From: Gnetum montanum
Lineage: Eukaryota; Streptophyta; Gnetopsida; Gnetales; Gnetaceae
Reading direction: 5' to 3'
DNA: 60,000 bases
Assembly: GCA_015680685.1 (NCBI GenBank)
Contig: MNCI01005411.1
Location: 68,856-128,855 of the forward strand
How positions within the stretch are numbered: position 1 is the first letter of the stretch; every line of letters starts with the position of its first letter. The position numbers and the translations under genes were made by a program. Below the pieces are notes generated by a model. It did no database searches, was not told the DNA's origin, and saw nothing but the letters and a program-made list of their open reading frames with translations. Of the stretch, positions 10,669 through 20,621 are shown piece by piece.

Positions 10669-11704
10669 AGAAGGATGGACCAAGAGGAAATGACTAGGGT
10701 GTGATATCAAGGGGACTTGCGGATTCTCTTTGGTGACACTTGTGGGAGTTATCATGCAACGTGGTTGTACTAAGATCCTTGTAGATCTAATGAAAAATGG
10801 AGGTAAGAGTAATTAAAAGGGCACTCAAAAATCCAATGCTATTCTAGGGGGTTCCATTGGAAAGACATGCATCCATGCTTGAAGGTTGGTGGCTTCTCTG
10901 GATTTAGTATTCAAAAAAGAAAAAGAAAAGAAAAGAAGAAAAACAAAGTGTCACAAAACAAAAATCACTCCTCCCTTGAATAAAACACCAAGTGATCATA
11001 TGCCTTGTTGTTCTAGTACTCTCATAATTGCTCATCATTGGATGAAATAATGCGGTGTCACTGATCAGAGGAATAGACTTGGTTTTGATCTTGGAACGAC
11101 AGGTTAATGACACCTTAATCATGTTTTACATGTAGGATTCATTATGCCCTAGGTCAATTACCTTATGTCCCAATCTCTACAACCCTTTTCTATAGTTCAT
11201 CTCATCTTACTATTCATGTAATTATAGCTCATGTCATGTGTAACATAGAATTATTACCTTATTCTAGTGATACTTACATGTGTGTCTTTTGTGGAATTAG
11301 TGTGGATTACATCTAACCCTTCTAGTGCCCTCAGGCATTTTAAGTGTGGTTACACAAGGGCATTATAGGTTGAAATCTACTTTGGGGAGGATCCACTTGT
11401 GTAATCTTTTGTAATCTTCACTTATGATATAGCTCACACACATCATTTTTCACCCTCAGCTTATTTTTCATAACATTCATTCCCTACTATTATCCCTATA
11501 AATTTCAATGTTTCTATGTACCATCACATAGCCTTTTTCCCTACCACCTGAGGTCCTCTTTAATAAAACCCACAGATCATTATTCGTGTCTTCAAAACCA
11601 TCTAATTACATGAGAACCCCTTCATAATAGCCCAATGTCCTAAGTTACACCGTTGATTTCAAGAAAATCTCCAAAAATTTGGTATTTTATTGTGGTGCCC
11701 ACTG
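10669..11704 (+). other. Non-coding spacer of Ath-2 (post-pol spacer equivalent)
   Basis: No ORF. Opens with GGGTGTGATATCAAGGGGACTTG (10697), matching the block after pol in Ath-5 (31093), Ath-7 (58835) and, inverted, Ath-4 (37802-37828). It also has an A-rich tract (10910-10945) and the conserved purine-rich block at 11374-11394. Confidence 0.7.
11374..11394 (+). other. Conserved purine-rich block in spacer (Ath-2 copy)
   Basis: Core CTTTGGGGAGGATCCA; the same block occurs in Ath-5 (31817), Ath-4 (minus, 37125) and Ath-7 (59533). It resembles a polypurine tract but lies far from the LTR. Function unknown. Confidence 0.65.
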
Positions 11705-11780
11705 TTACTAGGGCCATGATATCACATACCCAATATATTGTATGCGATATCGCATCCCTCCAAACCTATAAATAGGTAAC
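11705..11780 (+). promoter_or_regulatory. Internal U3-like promoter before ORF3 (Ath-2)
   Basis: Contains CATGATATCACATAC, TATTGTATGCGATATCGCATCC and a TATA box CCTATAAATAGG (about 11764-11775). These closely resemble the element's own LTR U3 (15240-15306), which has GATATCACGTACATGATATCGCATGCCC-type sequence before CTATAAATAAG. It lies ~480 bp upstream of the ORF3 start. The role as a second promoter is inferred from this resemblance and position. Confidence 0.5.
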
Positions 11781-12249
11781 CCCCCCGCAACACTTAGCAT
11801 CATTTTTGCCATTCACACGGGGGAGTTTTCAAATTTTTTCTCTATGACTTATGATTGAGCGACCCTTGTTTTTCTAACTATATCTCGCTCGCTAGTACTT
11901 CGATTTTAATTCCATCTAAACCTACTTGAACTTGGAGTGTTGAACTTAGTCATGGGGGAGGGACACCTGCCAAAAAGCACCTAACATTTTTGGAATTATC
12001 ATCGCCAAAAGGACATCATCTAGGATAATTAGCTATAACACTTAGAATAATTGTGCCCAAAAATCATTTAATCCTTAGGTATACTAGGAAACTAAAAATT
12101 GGAAACCACCTACGTCACAAGACTCATTATTACAATCTTTCGAGCAATATCACATGGAGATAAAATAAGATCATTAATTAAGGCAAGTAGTAAGGTATAA
12201 CTTAACTTCAAAAACAACCTTACTAACGCTTGACCCCATGTGATTGCAG
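11781..12249 (+). other. Leader between internal promoter and ORF3 (Ath-2)
   Basis: Non-coding, about 470 bp, ending in a splice-acceptor-like GTGATTGCAG immediately before ATG (12250). A possible donor AGGTATAC lies near 12077. This insert is absent from Ath-5 and Ath-7, whose spacers from the purine block to the ORF3 start are only ~375 bp. Confidence 0.45.
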
Positions 12250-15052
12250 ATGGCCCCAAAATGTGGACAACAGGAAGGTCCTTCTCAAGGTGGAAGCAAA
12301 TGATCTTGAAGAGGTGGAAGATAAAATTCTGCCAGATAACATGTAGAACATGAGGAACAATCATTCAACATTCATCAAGAGGATCCTCCTACCATACAGT
12401 CTGGGTAGGTAGAAGGAGGAGCTGCTGCAGTGCTTGAACAGGGACAACATCTCATGTTGCCTCAAGATTGTGTTCAGGCTATCCTTGAAAAGTCCACATT
12501 CGCTACGGTTATTGTGGAATTGAACTTTGAATCATTTGCAAAGTTTTCTCCTGAGGCCATTAGGGATCACCTCAAAGGATCTCCCTTATGGCCTACTCTC
12601 TTTGAAAGCAGTTCCTGGTACCTAGGAGAGACGTACCAACTCTCGCACAATAGGGAGAAAGGCACCACTATCAATATTTTTGGTGTGATAGTTGATTTCT
12701 CCATGCAGGTCATTTTGGAAGTTTTAAACCTTTCAAATACAGGGCCCAAGGTTGCTCAATTATCTACTCGTTCAGACCCTAATGTGCAATGGGATTGGTT
12801 AGAAATGTCTTATGGCAGAGATAAAACATTTGGTGAGTTGATGACGGAAGAGAGGATCTACTTTAAAATTGGAACATATCACCTCTTCCCCACGAAGGGC
12901 TTAGAAAGAATATCAATGTATGTGGCTAGAGGATGTGCAATGCTAATGGGAAAGGTTAACGCTAATCTTCCCCATCTATATTTAATGAAGATCCTAAGGT
13001 GGTTCGAAGAACGAAAGATAGGGAAGATGGCACTGCATTTCTCTTGTCTTATCAGAAATCTTTGCTGATGTGTTGGTATTTAGGGGTACACCAATGATGT
13101 CCTCTGAAAAGCCCAAATTGCTTCATATGCTGAATTGCTAAAGTTGCCAGCTCCAAGGAAAATCACTAGCTAGACGCGGGGACTAGAAGAAGAAGAAGAA
13201 TAACAGATGGCTAGACCAACAACAACTCAACTTGCAGGACCCAGCCAACCTCCAAGCACAATTCCTAGCCAACAATAGGAAGTCCCAACATAGGCCAGGA
13301 TCAGTTGCCATCGCCGCAGGACTATAGACCGTCGATGAGCCATCTCAGGGCCATCACTGAGATGGTCAGTTGGGGAAGTCGTGATGACACAATCCTCTTC
13401 CACGTCATTGAAGATTCCATACAATCCACTGTTTCTTTGGATCATACAAGGGGTGAAATGTCTATTCACACAGGAGGAGGGAAAAGTAGATGATCACATC
13501 AGATCTTAGGAAACACGACATCTTTCCAGGTGCAATTAGAGACTAGTGAAGGGGCCATTGTGGTGGTCATGCAACACCAGGATGCTGCAGGAGCTGCAGA
13601 AGTGGTTGTTGATCACATCAAAGAATCCTTCAATGTACTTGTTGTTCCACTAGTAGATCTCATAGGAGCACGAGATGCTCAAACTTTGCTTGAGGATGTG
13701 CTTGATTGATTACTCCTCAATGACTCCTATGGAACATGAGGATGTGCTTGATCGATTACTCCAAATAGGGCAAGTAATGACATCCCTATTTGATATCCCT
13801 TAGGATGTTATGGTAATTTAGATAGATCTCATTTCCACAAAGGGGAAGTTGGTCTTAACAGAAGTGAGGGCTGAGCATGCAGAAGTAGAAGTGTAGAAAT
13901 TACAAGAGCAGCTTGTAACACTACAAGCAGAATAGCGAGACCCTCTGTAATTTGTTCTCATAGACCAGCTAGATAATTTTAGAATTGAGCAACTAACCAT
14001 GATAATTGTGGAGAATAAAAGGATGGCTGATGAAAAAGAGAAGGCTATTTGGGATGCCTCCACAGCACAGGAACAAACTCATGCATATATCAAGGCACTC
14101 AAGGGGTTACAAGAAGAAAACAAGTAGATTGTTGCAGACAACCTTCGGTTGTCCACTGTGAAAAAGCAAAAGAACATTCTAAAGGAACACTTCCATCTAC
14201 AAGAAAAATTCATCTAGGTCAACCAAGATGTAAGCCGTTTAGCTAGAGAGAATTGAATCCTCTCGATGGAGGAGGTACATGTCATTCGTCAAAAGTCAGC
14301 TATTGAGATAAGCACATGGAAAAATGAGGCTAAAAAACATGAAAAGTTAAAGGAGCACTTCCGCGATCAGGTGGGGATGTACAAACATATCCTTGAAAAG
14401 GAGATCCATATGGCCAAGGCCCAGATCAATGTTATCAGTGCTCAACACATTGACTAGCAGACCATATTGGACAGATATGCCTTTGCCCACCAAGCGGAAG
14501 TTATAAGCTGGGGCGTGTAGATTTAGGATTTGATAGAATACATGGAGTTGGAAAATTTGAGGTATGCCAACCTTGCCATGTTAGTAGTAGGGCACTTGAG
14601 AATAGAGCTCGAGCAGCAAGTAGCAACCACCAACATCAAATATGAAGTAGAATTTGCAGAATGCAAGAAGCTGTTGGAGAAACTAGAAGTTGGAAATTTT
14701 GAACTTGAGGTGGTGAAAGCCAGCTACCAAGGATAGAAAGGTATCACAATAGACTTGGCTCAATGGCTAGAAAATTTTCAAGAGTACAAGGATAGAGCCA
14801 GAGCCTATGAGGAGGAATGATGGGTTTTTGTGACTTGGTATGTCAAGGCTAATCAAATGTTTCTGCAACTACCCTATCTGTGGGAAGTGCTAACTTTGTC
14901 AAACATTGAAACATTAGCATGGATGGTACAAGATCCTCAAACCAAAGAGTAGAAGCTCTAGGCCATACTTCAACACCATCGAGCCTCAAAACCTGGAGCA
15001 AAAGAAAAAGGGAAAGCAGCAATGGAGGAGCCACCACCACCTGGAACTACAT
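12250..15052 (+). pseudogene. ORF3 of Ath-2: env-like/plant-transposon-protein head with coiled-coil tail
   Basis: Start chosen at ATG 12250 (MAPKCGQQEGPSQGG), preceded by an AG acceptor and in frame with the main open stretch 12430-13068. That stretch has SPLWPTL, SSSWYLGETYQL, VILEVLNLS, and YHLFPTK ... RGCAMLMGK ... LIRNLC. The pattern 'LFPT, then a GK/N stretch, then L..I, CL' recalls the domain of plant Athila env-like ORFs ('putative plant transposon protein'); this is from memory, not a search. From about 13800 the frames hold long Lys/Glu/Gln-rich heptad-like stretches (VRAEHAEVE, KLQEQLVTLQAE, CKKLLEKLEVGNFELEVVKA), a coiled coil of several hundred residues, ending EEPPPPGTT near 15050. 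The same protein is encoded in Ath-4 (33569-36415) and Ath-3 (45370-46680). Multiple stops; dead. Confidence 0.65.
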
Positions 15053-15206
15053 GAGTTCCACCCATTTTTGTAGATGTAGAACATTTGTGTTGTTTCTTCA
15101 TTTTGTTTTCATTCCATACTATAGCATAATCCCATTTCTTCCCATCTAATAATCCCATACCTATCCATTTTGTAATCACTGTAACTCAAGGATGATTTTT
15201 CATTCA

Positions 15207-15218
15207 GTCGTGGGGGTA
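15207..15218 (+). other. Polypurine tract (Ath-2)
   Basis: GTCGTGGGGGTA lies directly before the 3' LTR. Equivalent tracts: ATCGGGGTA at 32599-32607 (Ath-5), GTGGAGGAA on the minus strand at 23181 (Ath-4) and ATGGAGGTA on the minus strand at 22556 (Ath-3). Confidence 0.8.
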
Positions 15219-16048
15219 TGATGAGTCATCATTTGGGGCAATCACGATATCACGTACATGATATCGCATGCCCAGTCACAATATTGAATACACGATATCA
15301 CGACCTATCTCCTCATCTATAAATAAGAGGTAGATAGATGAGTTTTTGGAGTAAGTTCTTAGTTCCTTACCCAAACTATTACAATTTTTCCTTCTTAGAG
15401 TTTGAATTATTTTCCAGTGTATGCCCGCAGTGTGGTGATTGTAATTGTACGACATGCTTACTTGAGTGTGACATACTTGGACATGCACATGACTAAAAAT
15501 AAAGATCAAGATTACTTCATCATTGCAACATTTACTTAGATTAATTATTTAATTAATTTTTATTTATTTCTTTCCTAGTTAATATCTTCTCACTCTTATC
15601 TCATGTCAAAACACAGAATGAGTATGACTTGATTATGAGTATTTAAGTGTGACTACTTGGTAACCTAGTAGCGTACCTAGGATCTTTGCTTGGTAATCCC
15701 AGTGGTAGTCATGCATGAAGTCCAAGATGTGTACAAATAATCAAGGAATGAATGGTCATTACACTTAGGCTAGTTTAGATTCGTTCTCACCCTTTCCTTC
15801 TTAGCTTAGTTTATATTATCTTCCATTGCCTTTAGGAGTAGCATTAGGTTAGAACACATCATACACCTCACTCTGGACCAAACCATATGTGACAAAGCTA
15901 CCACTAGTCTAGGTCGGAAGACAGTGAAGTACAACCTAAGGCTAACTATCTAGATGCCACAACTAGTTTGTCTATGGAGTTTGACCGGATCGCATGTGCA
16001 ATGCTCATATTCGTATGGTTGAGTGTAGGGGTACCTCACCACTCATCA
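15219..16048 (+). repeat. 3' LTR of Ath-2 (full length)
   Basis: 830 bp, TGATGAGT...ACTCATCA. U3 contains CACGATATCACGTACATGATATCGC (15243-) and a further CACGATATCACG, then TATA box CTATAAATAAGAGG near 15316. The U5 end carries the family-wide TTCGTATGGTTGAGTGTAGG sequence. It retains the parts missing from the 5' LTR. Confidence 0.9.
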
Positions 16049-16171
16049 ATAATGAAAAATAAGAGCATATAAATAATTTTCTTTTGAATGAAGGTTTCCC
16101 CTAATACTATTCAAATAGATATATTTTTTTCATTCTAAATCTTTCCAAATTTTTTGAAATAAGGCTTATGT

Positions 16172-18202
16172 TAATATGTAAATTTTGGATGCACCAACGT
16201 GAGGAAAAAAAGCTCATTTGAGGAGAATTTTGCCTAGGGTGTCTCCTATATGGGTATGAAAACTAGAAATAGTCTTAGCTTGAGAGGGACATATAATATT
16301 TCAAAACAAAACAAATTAAACTGAAAAGTTGGGAAAATTCAAATTGAAAAACTGTCTTGAAATTCAAGACTTCATGAAAACATAGTAGGTAGCAAAAAAA
16401 TTTAAATTTTTCCTTAGTTCCCACTACTGCCACCAATTTATGTTGTCTCATCATTGTGGATGCCACAGCCAATGCTACTTGTAGCCATTGGGAGAGAGAG
16501 AGAAAAATATTTGTCTAGTGTTCCACCACCACAGGCTTTGTTGTTGCCTACTATGCAACCTATCATTGTTAGCAAAAAACCTAAGGAGGCTCCCTGTTAT
16601 AGCCTCACCGTTGCTAAATAGAGAACCTTGTTGGAGTTGCCGATTCAAATCTACAAAGAGAGGGAAAGAGAGAGAGAGAAAAAAATCTTGATGCCAATTT
16701 CTATCATTCGTTGTTGCTGCCAAATAGAAAACCCTTGTGGTAGCAAGGATGAAAACCTTGCTACACAAAGACATGCTACCACTGCTACTGTTGGGTGTTA
16801 TCATCACTACCACTATAGACCATCGTTAATTGCTACCATGAGAGAAAAAACTAGAACCCCTCTACTAGCCAAAACAATCATCATCTTTTCACATTTCCTT
16901 ATCACAGATGCAACCATAGCTGACACTACTCATAGCCATCGAGATGTGGACAAAGGAAAATATAATCCATCACTAATCATCATTATGGTCTGTGGGTCTA
17001 TCCATTGCTATTTGCTACAGAAGGGAGAAGGGAGAGAGTGATGCCACTATTGTCTACTCTGCATGTTGCAAACACAGCATTCATAGCCTTTATTTTCTAG
17101 CGTGCACATCATTCTTATCTACTAAACATGTTGCCAGAGAGAGGAGAGGCTGGACCCTGATGAGAGAGAGGCTGGTCCCTGATGAGAGAGAGGTTGGTTC
17201 CCAATGTGAGAGAAAGGCTAGTCCTAATGTGATAGAGAGGTTAGCCCTCTTGTTTCCATAGCTGCTATGGGTACTATTACCATCGCAAGTTTTCTAGCTA
17301 GTACTCAACAAAGGAGAGGCCCAACATAGCCTACCATGCATCTCGCTGCTACTAACACACCACTATTAGTGCATCTATCCCTATCATTGCTACCTCAAGA
17401 GCTCATATACCTACCACACACTACATAGGAAGGTCACCTACTACCATTTGGCTATAGTTATTATGAACCACCATTACTATCATGATTGCCATCATCATGC
17501 ACCCTGCCGAAGAGGGGAGAGCTTGGATGATGATGATATGCAAAAGAAAGAGAAGCTATCATCTTTTGGTTTCCTTTAGAGAGGGGAGTCCTCAATAGAT
17601 GATCCACCTATCACCTATTGCTCAGCCTCCCACTGGTGCTAAAAGTTCTCTCCTTCCTCCTCGTAATTGTCTGTAGTATAGCTTGCTACTACAAGAGAGA
17701 GAGGAAAAGCTACAAGTGCTACCTGCCATGTAGCACAATGTCACCACTAGAGAGAAAGAAGGTCATGCCCCTTCTCATCCATAACATCTACTTCTATACT
17801 TTTATAGCTGGTCATTTGTATATCAAAATGCCCACATTTTGAATCAATTACACCCATCACCCAAGCTATTACACAACTTCGATAATGCTTGGGACTACCA
17901 CATTATCAATTACACCACCATCACACGTAACTCCTAGAATCACATGGACATAACTACCACCACATTCTCCACCATCATTAGTTATGTCATCTCTATCAAT
18001 GTTACGTAACTCACATTCTATACCACCTAGGCCATTACATCCATGCCATCATGGCATGGGAAGGTAATTTTCACCATAAGCTTGCCATTATGAATAGGGC
18101 CCTAAGATGTGCTTGTACAAATTAAATTTCTTTGTGCTTGGTGTGAGAGGATTAGACTTTTTTATCATGGCCTTACGCTTAGCATGGATGATGTTGGCAT
18201 CA
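16172..18202 (-). repeat. Left (3') LTR of the LARD-like element
   Basis: Non-coding, rich in CCACCA/CATCAC trinucleotides and GAGA runs (16488-16500, 16655-16680, 17146-17230 with repeated GAGAGAGAGGCTGG). Open frames here on both strands are low-complexity readings of these repeats with no counterpart frame kept in the other LTR. Confidence 0.7.
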
Positions 18203-18589
18203 ACACTTAGCCCCCAAACTAGAAATCACATGCAAGTGCAAGAAACAACACAATCATAAAAATCTTAAAAGGAGATGTAGAAGACAGAGTAGAAAGTTAG
18301 GGCGTAGGTAAGGACTACCAAAACATAAATCTAAAAATGAAACTAGGAAAATGGGGGTTTAGAAATCTGAAATAGGATTAAAGATGGATGATGAAACTTA
18401 GCTAATGAAAATTTTAAGAAACAAACTTTTGGAATTAGTAAATAAAAAAGGTTCAAAAATTCTTAGAAAATAAAGCAAAACAATTTCCCAAAACAAGGAC
18501 TAAAAACAAATATTTTAGTAAAAAAAAAGTGAATTTTGAAATAGGATTAGGAAACAAGTCAGGCCCTCCTTCTATTACCAAAAAAGTCT
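18203..18589 (-). other. Interior of the LARD-like element
   Basis: 387 bp, A-rich, no ORF. Its right edge holds the candidate primer site (minus TTGGTAATAGAAGG, about 18567-18582) and its left edge the polypurine tract (minus GGGGGCTAAGTGT, 18203-18218). Confidence 0.55.
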
Positions 18590-20621
18590 TGATGCATAAA
18601 TTTTGGACACACCAACACTAGGAAATTTTTTTTTTGAAGGGACTATGGCCTAGGGTGCCTTCCATATGGGTATGAAAACCTAAAAATAGTCTTAGCTAGA
18701 GAGGGCCATGTGATGCTTCAAAACAAAATAAATTAAACTGAAAAGTTATGAGAATTCAAATTGAACAATTGTCTTAAAATTAAAGACTTCATGAGAATAC
18801 AGCAGGTAGCAAGAAAATTTAAATTTTACCTTGATTCCCCATTAATACCATTGGTTCATGTTGTCTCATCATTCTAGATGTTGCTATAGTTGACACTACT
18901 CGTAACCACCAGGGAAGGGAGAGAGAGAGATTTGTCCAGTGTTCCACTACCATGAACCTTGCTGTCGCCTACCACACAACCTACCGTTGGTGATAAAAAA
19001 CCTAAGGAGGCTGCCTATTATAGCTTCACCATTGCTAAAGAGAGAAAAAAAGAGAACCCTACTATAGTCATCAGTTTGGATCTATAGAGAGAGGGAAAGA
19101 GAAAGAGAGAGACATCCCTCGACCATTTGTTGTCATTCAGAGTTATTACTAGGTAGACAACCCTTGTGGCAACAAGGAAAAAAATCTCATTGCACAAGGA
19201 TGTGCTACCATTGCTATTGGATGTTACCATCGCTACCACTATAGGCCATCATTGACTGTTGCTAGGAGAGAGAAAACTAGAACCCCTTCACTAGCTAGAA
19301 GGACCACCATCGCCTCTTGTTTCCTCATCGTGGATGCTTCTATAACTAACATTGCTCATAGCTATTGAGAGAGGAATAGAGAGAGATCTATTCTATTGTT
19401 AACCATTGTTACTATTGATAGTTTTATCCACTACTATATTCTATGGAAGGTAGAAAAGATAAAGAGATGCTATTGCTATTTTCTCTGCATGCTACAGACA
19501 TGTTGTTTACAACCTTTGTTTCCTACCATGCTTGCAATTTCATCTACCACACGTGCCATCGAAGAGAGAAGAAGATGGACCCTGATGAGAGAGAGGCTAA
19601 CCCCTAATGTGAGAGAGAGGCTGTCCCCCAATATGAGAGAGAGGCTAGCCTTGATGAGAGAGAGAGGCTAGCCCCCTTGTTCCCATAGCTTCTATAAGTA
19701 CTCTTATCATTGTAGGCTTCTTGGCTACTTGAGAAAGGGGAGGCTTATCATAGCCTATCATGGACCTTACTACTATTGACACATTGTTATCTATGCATAT
19801 ACACCTACCATTGCTACCTCAAGAGCTCACCTACCTATCACACACTGCACATGAAGGCCACCTAGTACCACTAGCTACAATTTCCATGCACCATCGTTGC
19901 TATCATGATCACCACTATCATGCACCTTACTAGAGAGTGGAGAGGCTGGATAATGATGATAGACCAAAGAAAGATAAACTATCTTCTACTAGTTTCCATT
20001 GGAGAGGGAATTCCTTGATAGATGATCCACCTACCACTTGTTTCTCAACCCCTCACTAGGGCTAAGAGTTTCCTACTTTTCCCTACAATCATCTCCAGTG
20101 CACCCTACTACTGCAAGAGAGAGAGGGAAAGCTTCAAGTGTTGCTCATCATCTAGCACCACATTGTCACCAAATAGAAAGGAGGCAATGCCCCTTCTCAC
20201 CCATAATGTTTATTCTTCTACTTTTATAGCCACTCATCTAGGTGTTTAAATAGCCACATCTTGCATCAGTTCTGTCCACCACCCAGGCTGTTACACAACT
20301 TTTGTAATGCCTAGGAATGCCACGTTGTTGATTACAACACCAAATGTAACTCCTAAAAACACCTGGACATAACTCCCACCACATTGTCCACCATCATAGG
20401 TTACACCACCTTTGTTGATGTTATGTAACCCACGTTCTAGACCACTTGGGATACTATGTCCATGCCATCATGGTGTGGAAATCTAATCACCACCACAAGC
20501 TCGCCATTATGAACAGGGCCCCAAGAAATGCTTGTACAAATTACCTTTCTTTGTGCTTGGTGATAAAGGATTAGATTTGTTGATCATGGCTCTATGCCTA
20601 GCATGGGCAATGTTGGCATTA
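18590..20621 (-). repeat. Right (5') LTR of the LARD-like element
   Basis: Starts TGATGCATAAATTTTGG on the plus strand and ends TTGGCATTA. It shares the same order of landmarks as the left copy: GTTCCAC near 18930, GAGA runs near 19090 and 19580-19680, and the GTGCTTGGTG block near 20550. Divergence from the left copy is obvious by eye, so insertion was old. Confidence 0.7.

Larger units (their letters stand above)
8521..16048 (+). mobile_element. Ath-2: pol-less Athila-type element, both ends and TSD present
   Basis: Complete insertion of 7,528 bp. It begins TGATGAGTCG (8521) and ends CACTCATCA (16048). The 5 bp before (8516-8520) and after (16049-16053) are both ATAAT, a perfect target-site duplication. 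Order: internally deleted 5' LTR, tRNA-Asp primer site, gag, non-coding spacer, internal TATA/motif cluster, ORF3 with coiled coil, polypurine tract, 3' LTR. No protease, RT, RNase H or integrase sequence is present: the end of gag joins directly to spacer sequence that in Ath-5 and Ath-7 lies after pol. It would have depended on pol supplied by another copy. Many stops; now inert. Confidence 0.92.
16172..20621 (-). mobile_element. LARD/TRIM-like element: two ~2.03-kb LTRs around 387 bp
   Basis: Two direct repeats of nearly equal length (16172-18202, 2,031 bp; 18590-20621, 2,032 bp) lie 2.4 kb apart and are alignable throughout (for example TCTTTGTGCTTGGTG at 18128 and 20548). The repeat ends form TGATGC...GCATCA. 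Minus orientation is favoured because the strand reads TTTGGGGGCTAAGTGT immediately before the left repeat (a polypurine tract) and TTGGTAATAGAAGGAGG just inside the right repeat, a weak match to an initiator-Met primer site. No gag or pol is present. Flanks (TATGT, ATAAC) show no clear target duplication. The ends of 16172 and 20621 have mutated. Confidence 0.7.

Noticed and set aside
16475-17261. Cluster of open frames on both strands (112, 137, 89 aa)
   Set aside because: Low-complexity readings of CCACCA/GAGA repeats in the LARD-like LTR; the corresponding positions in the other LTR are not open in the same frame.
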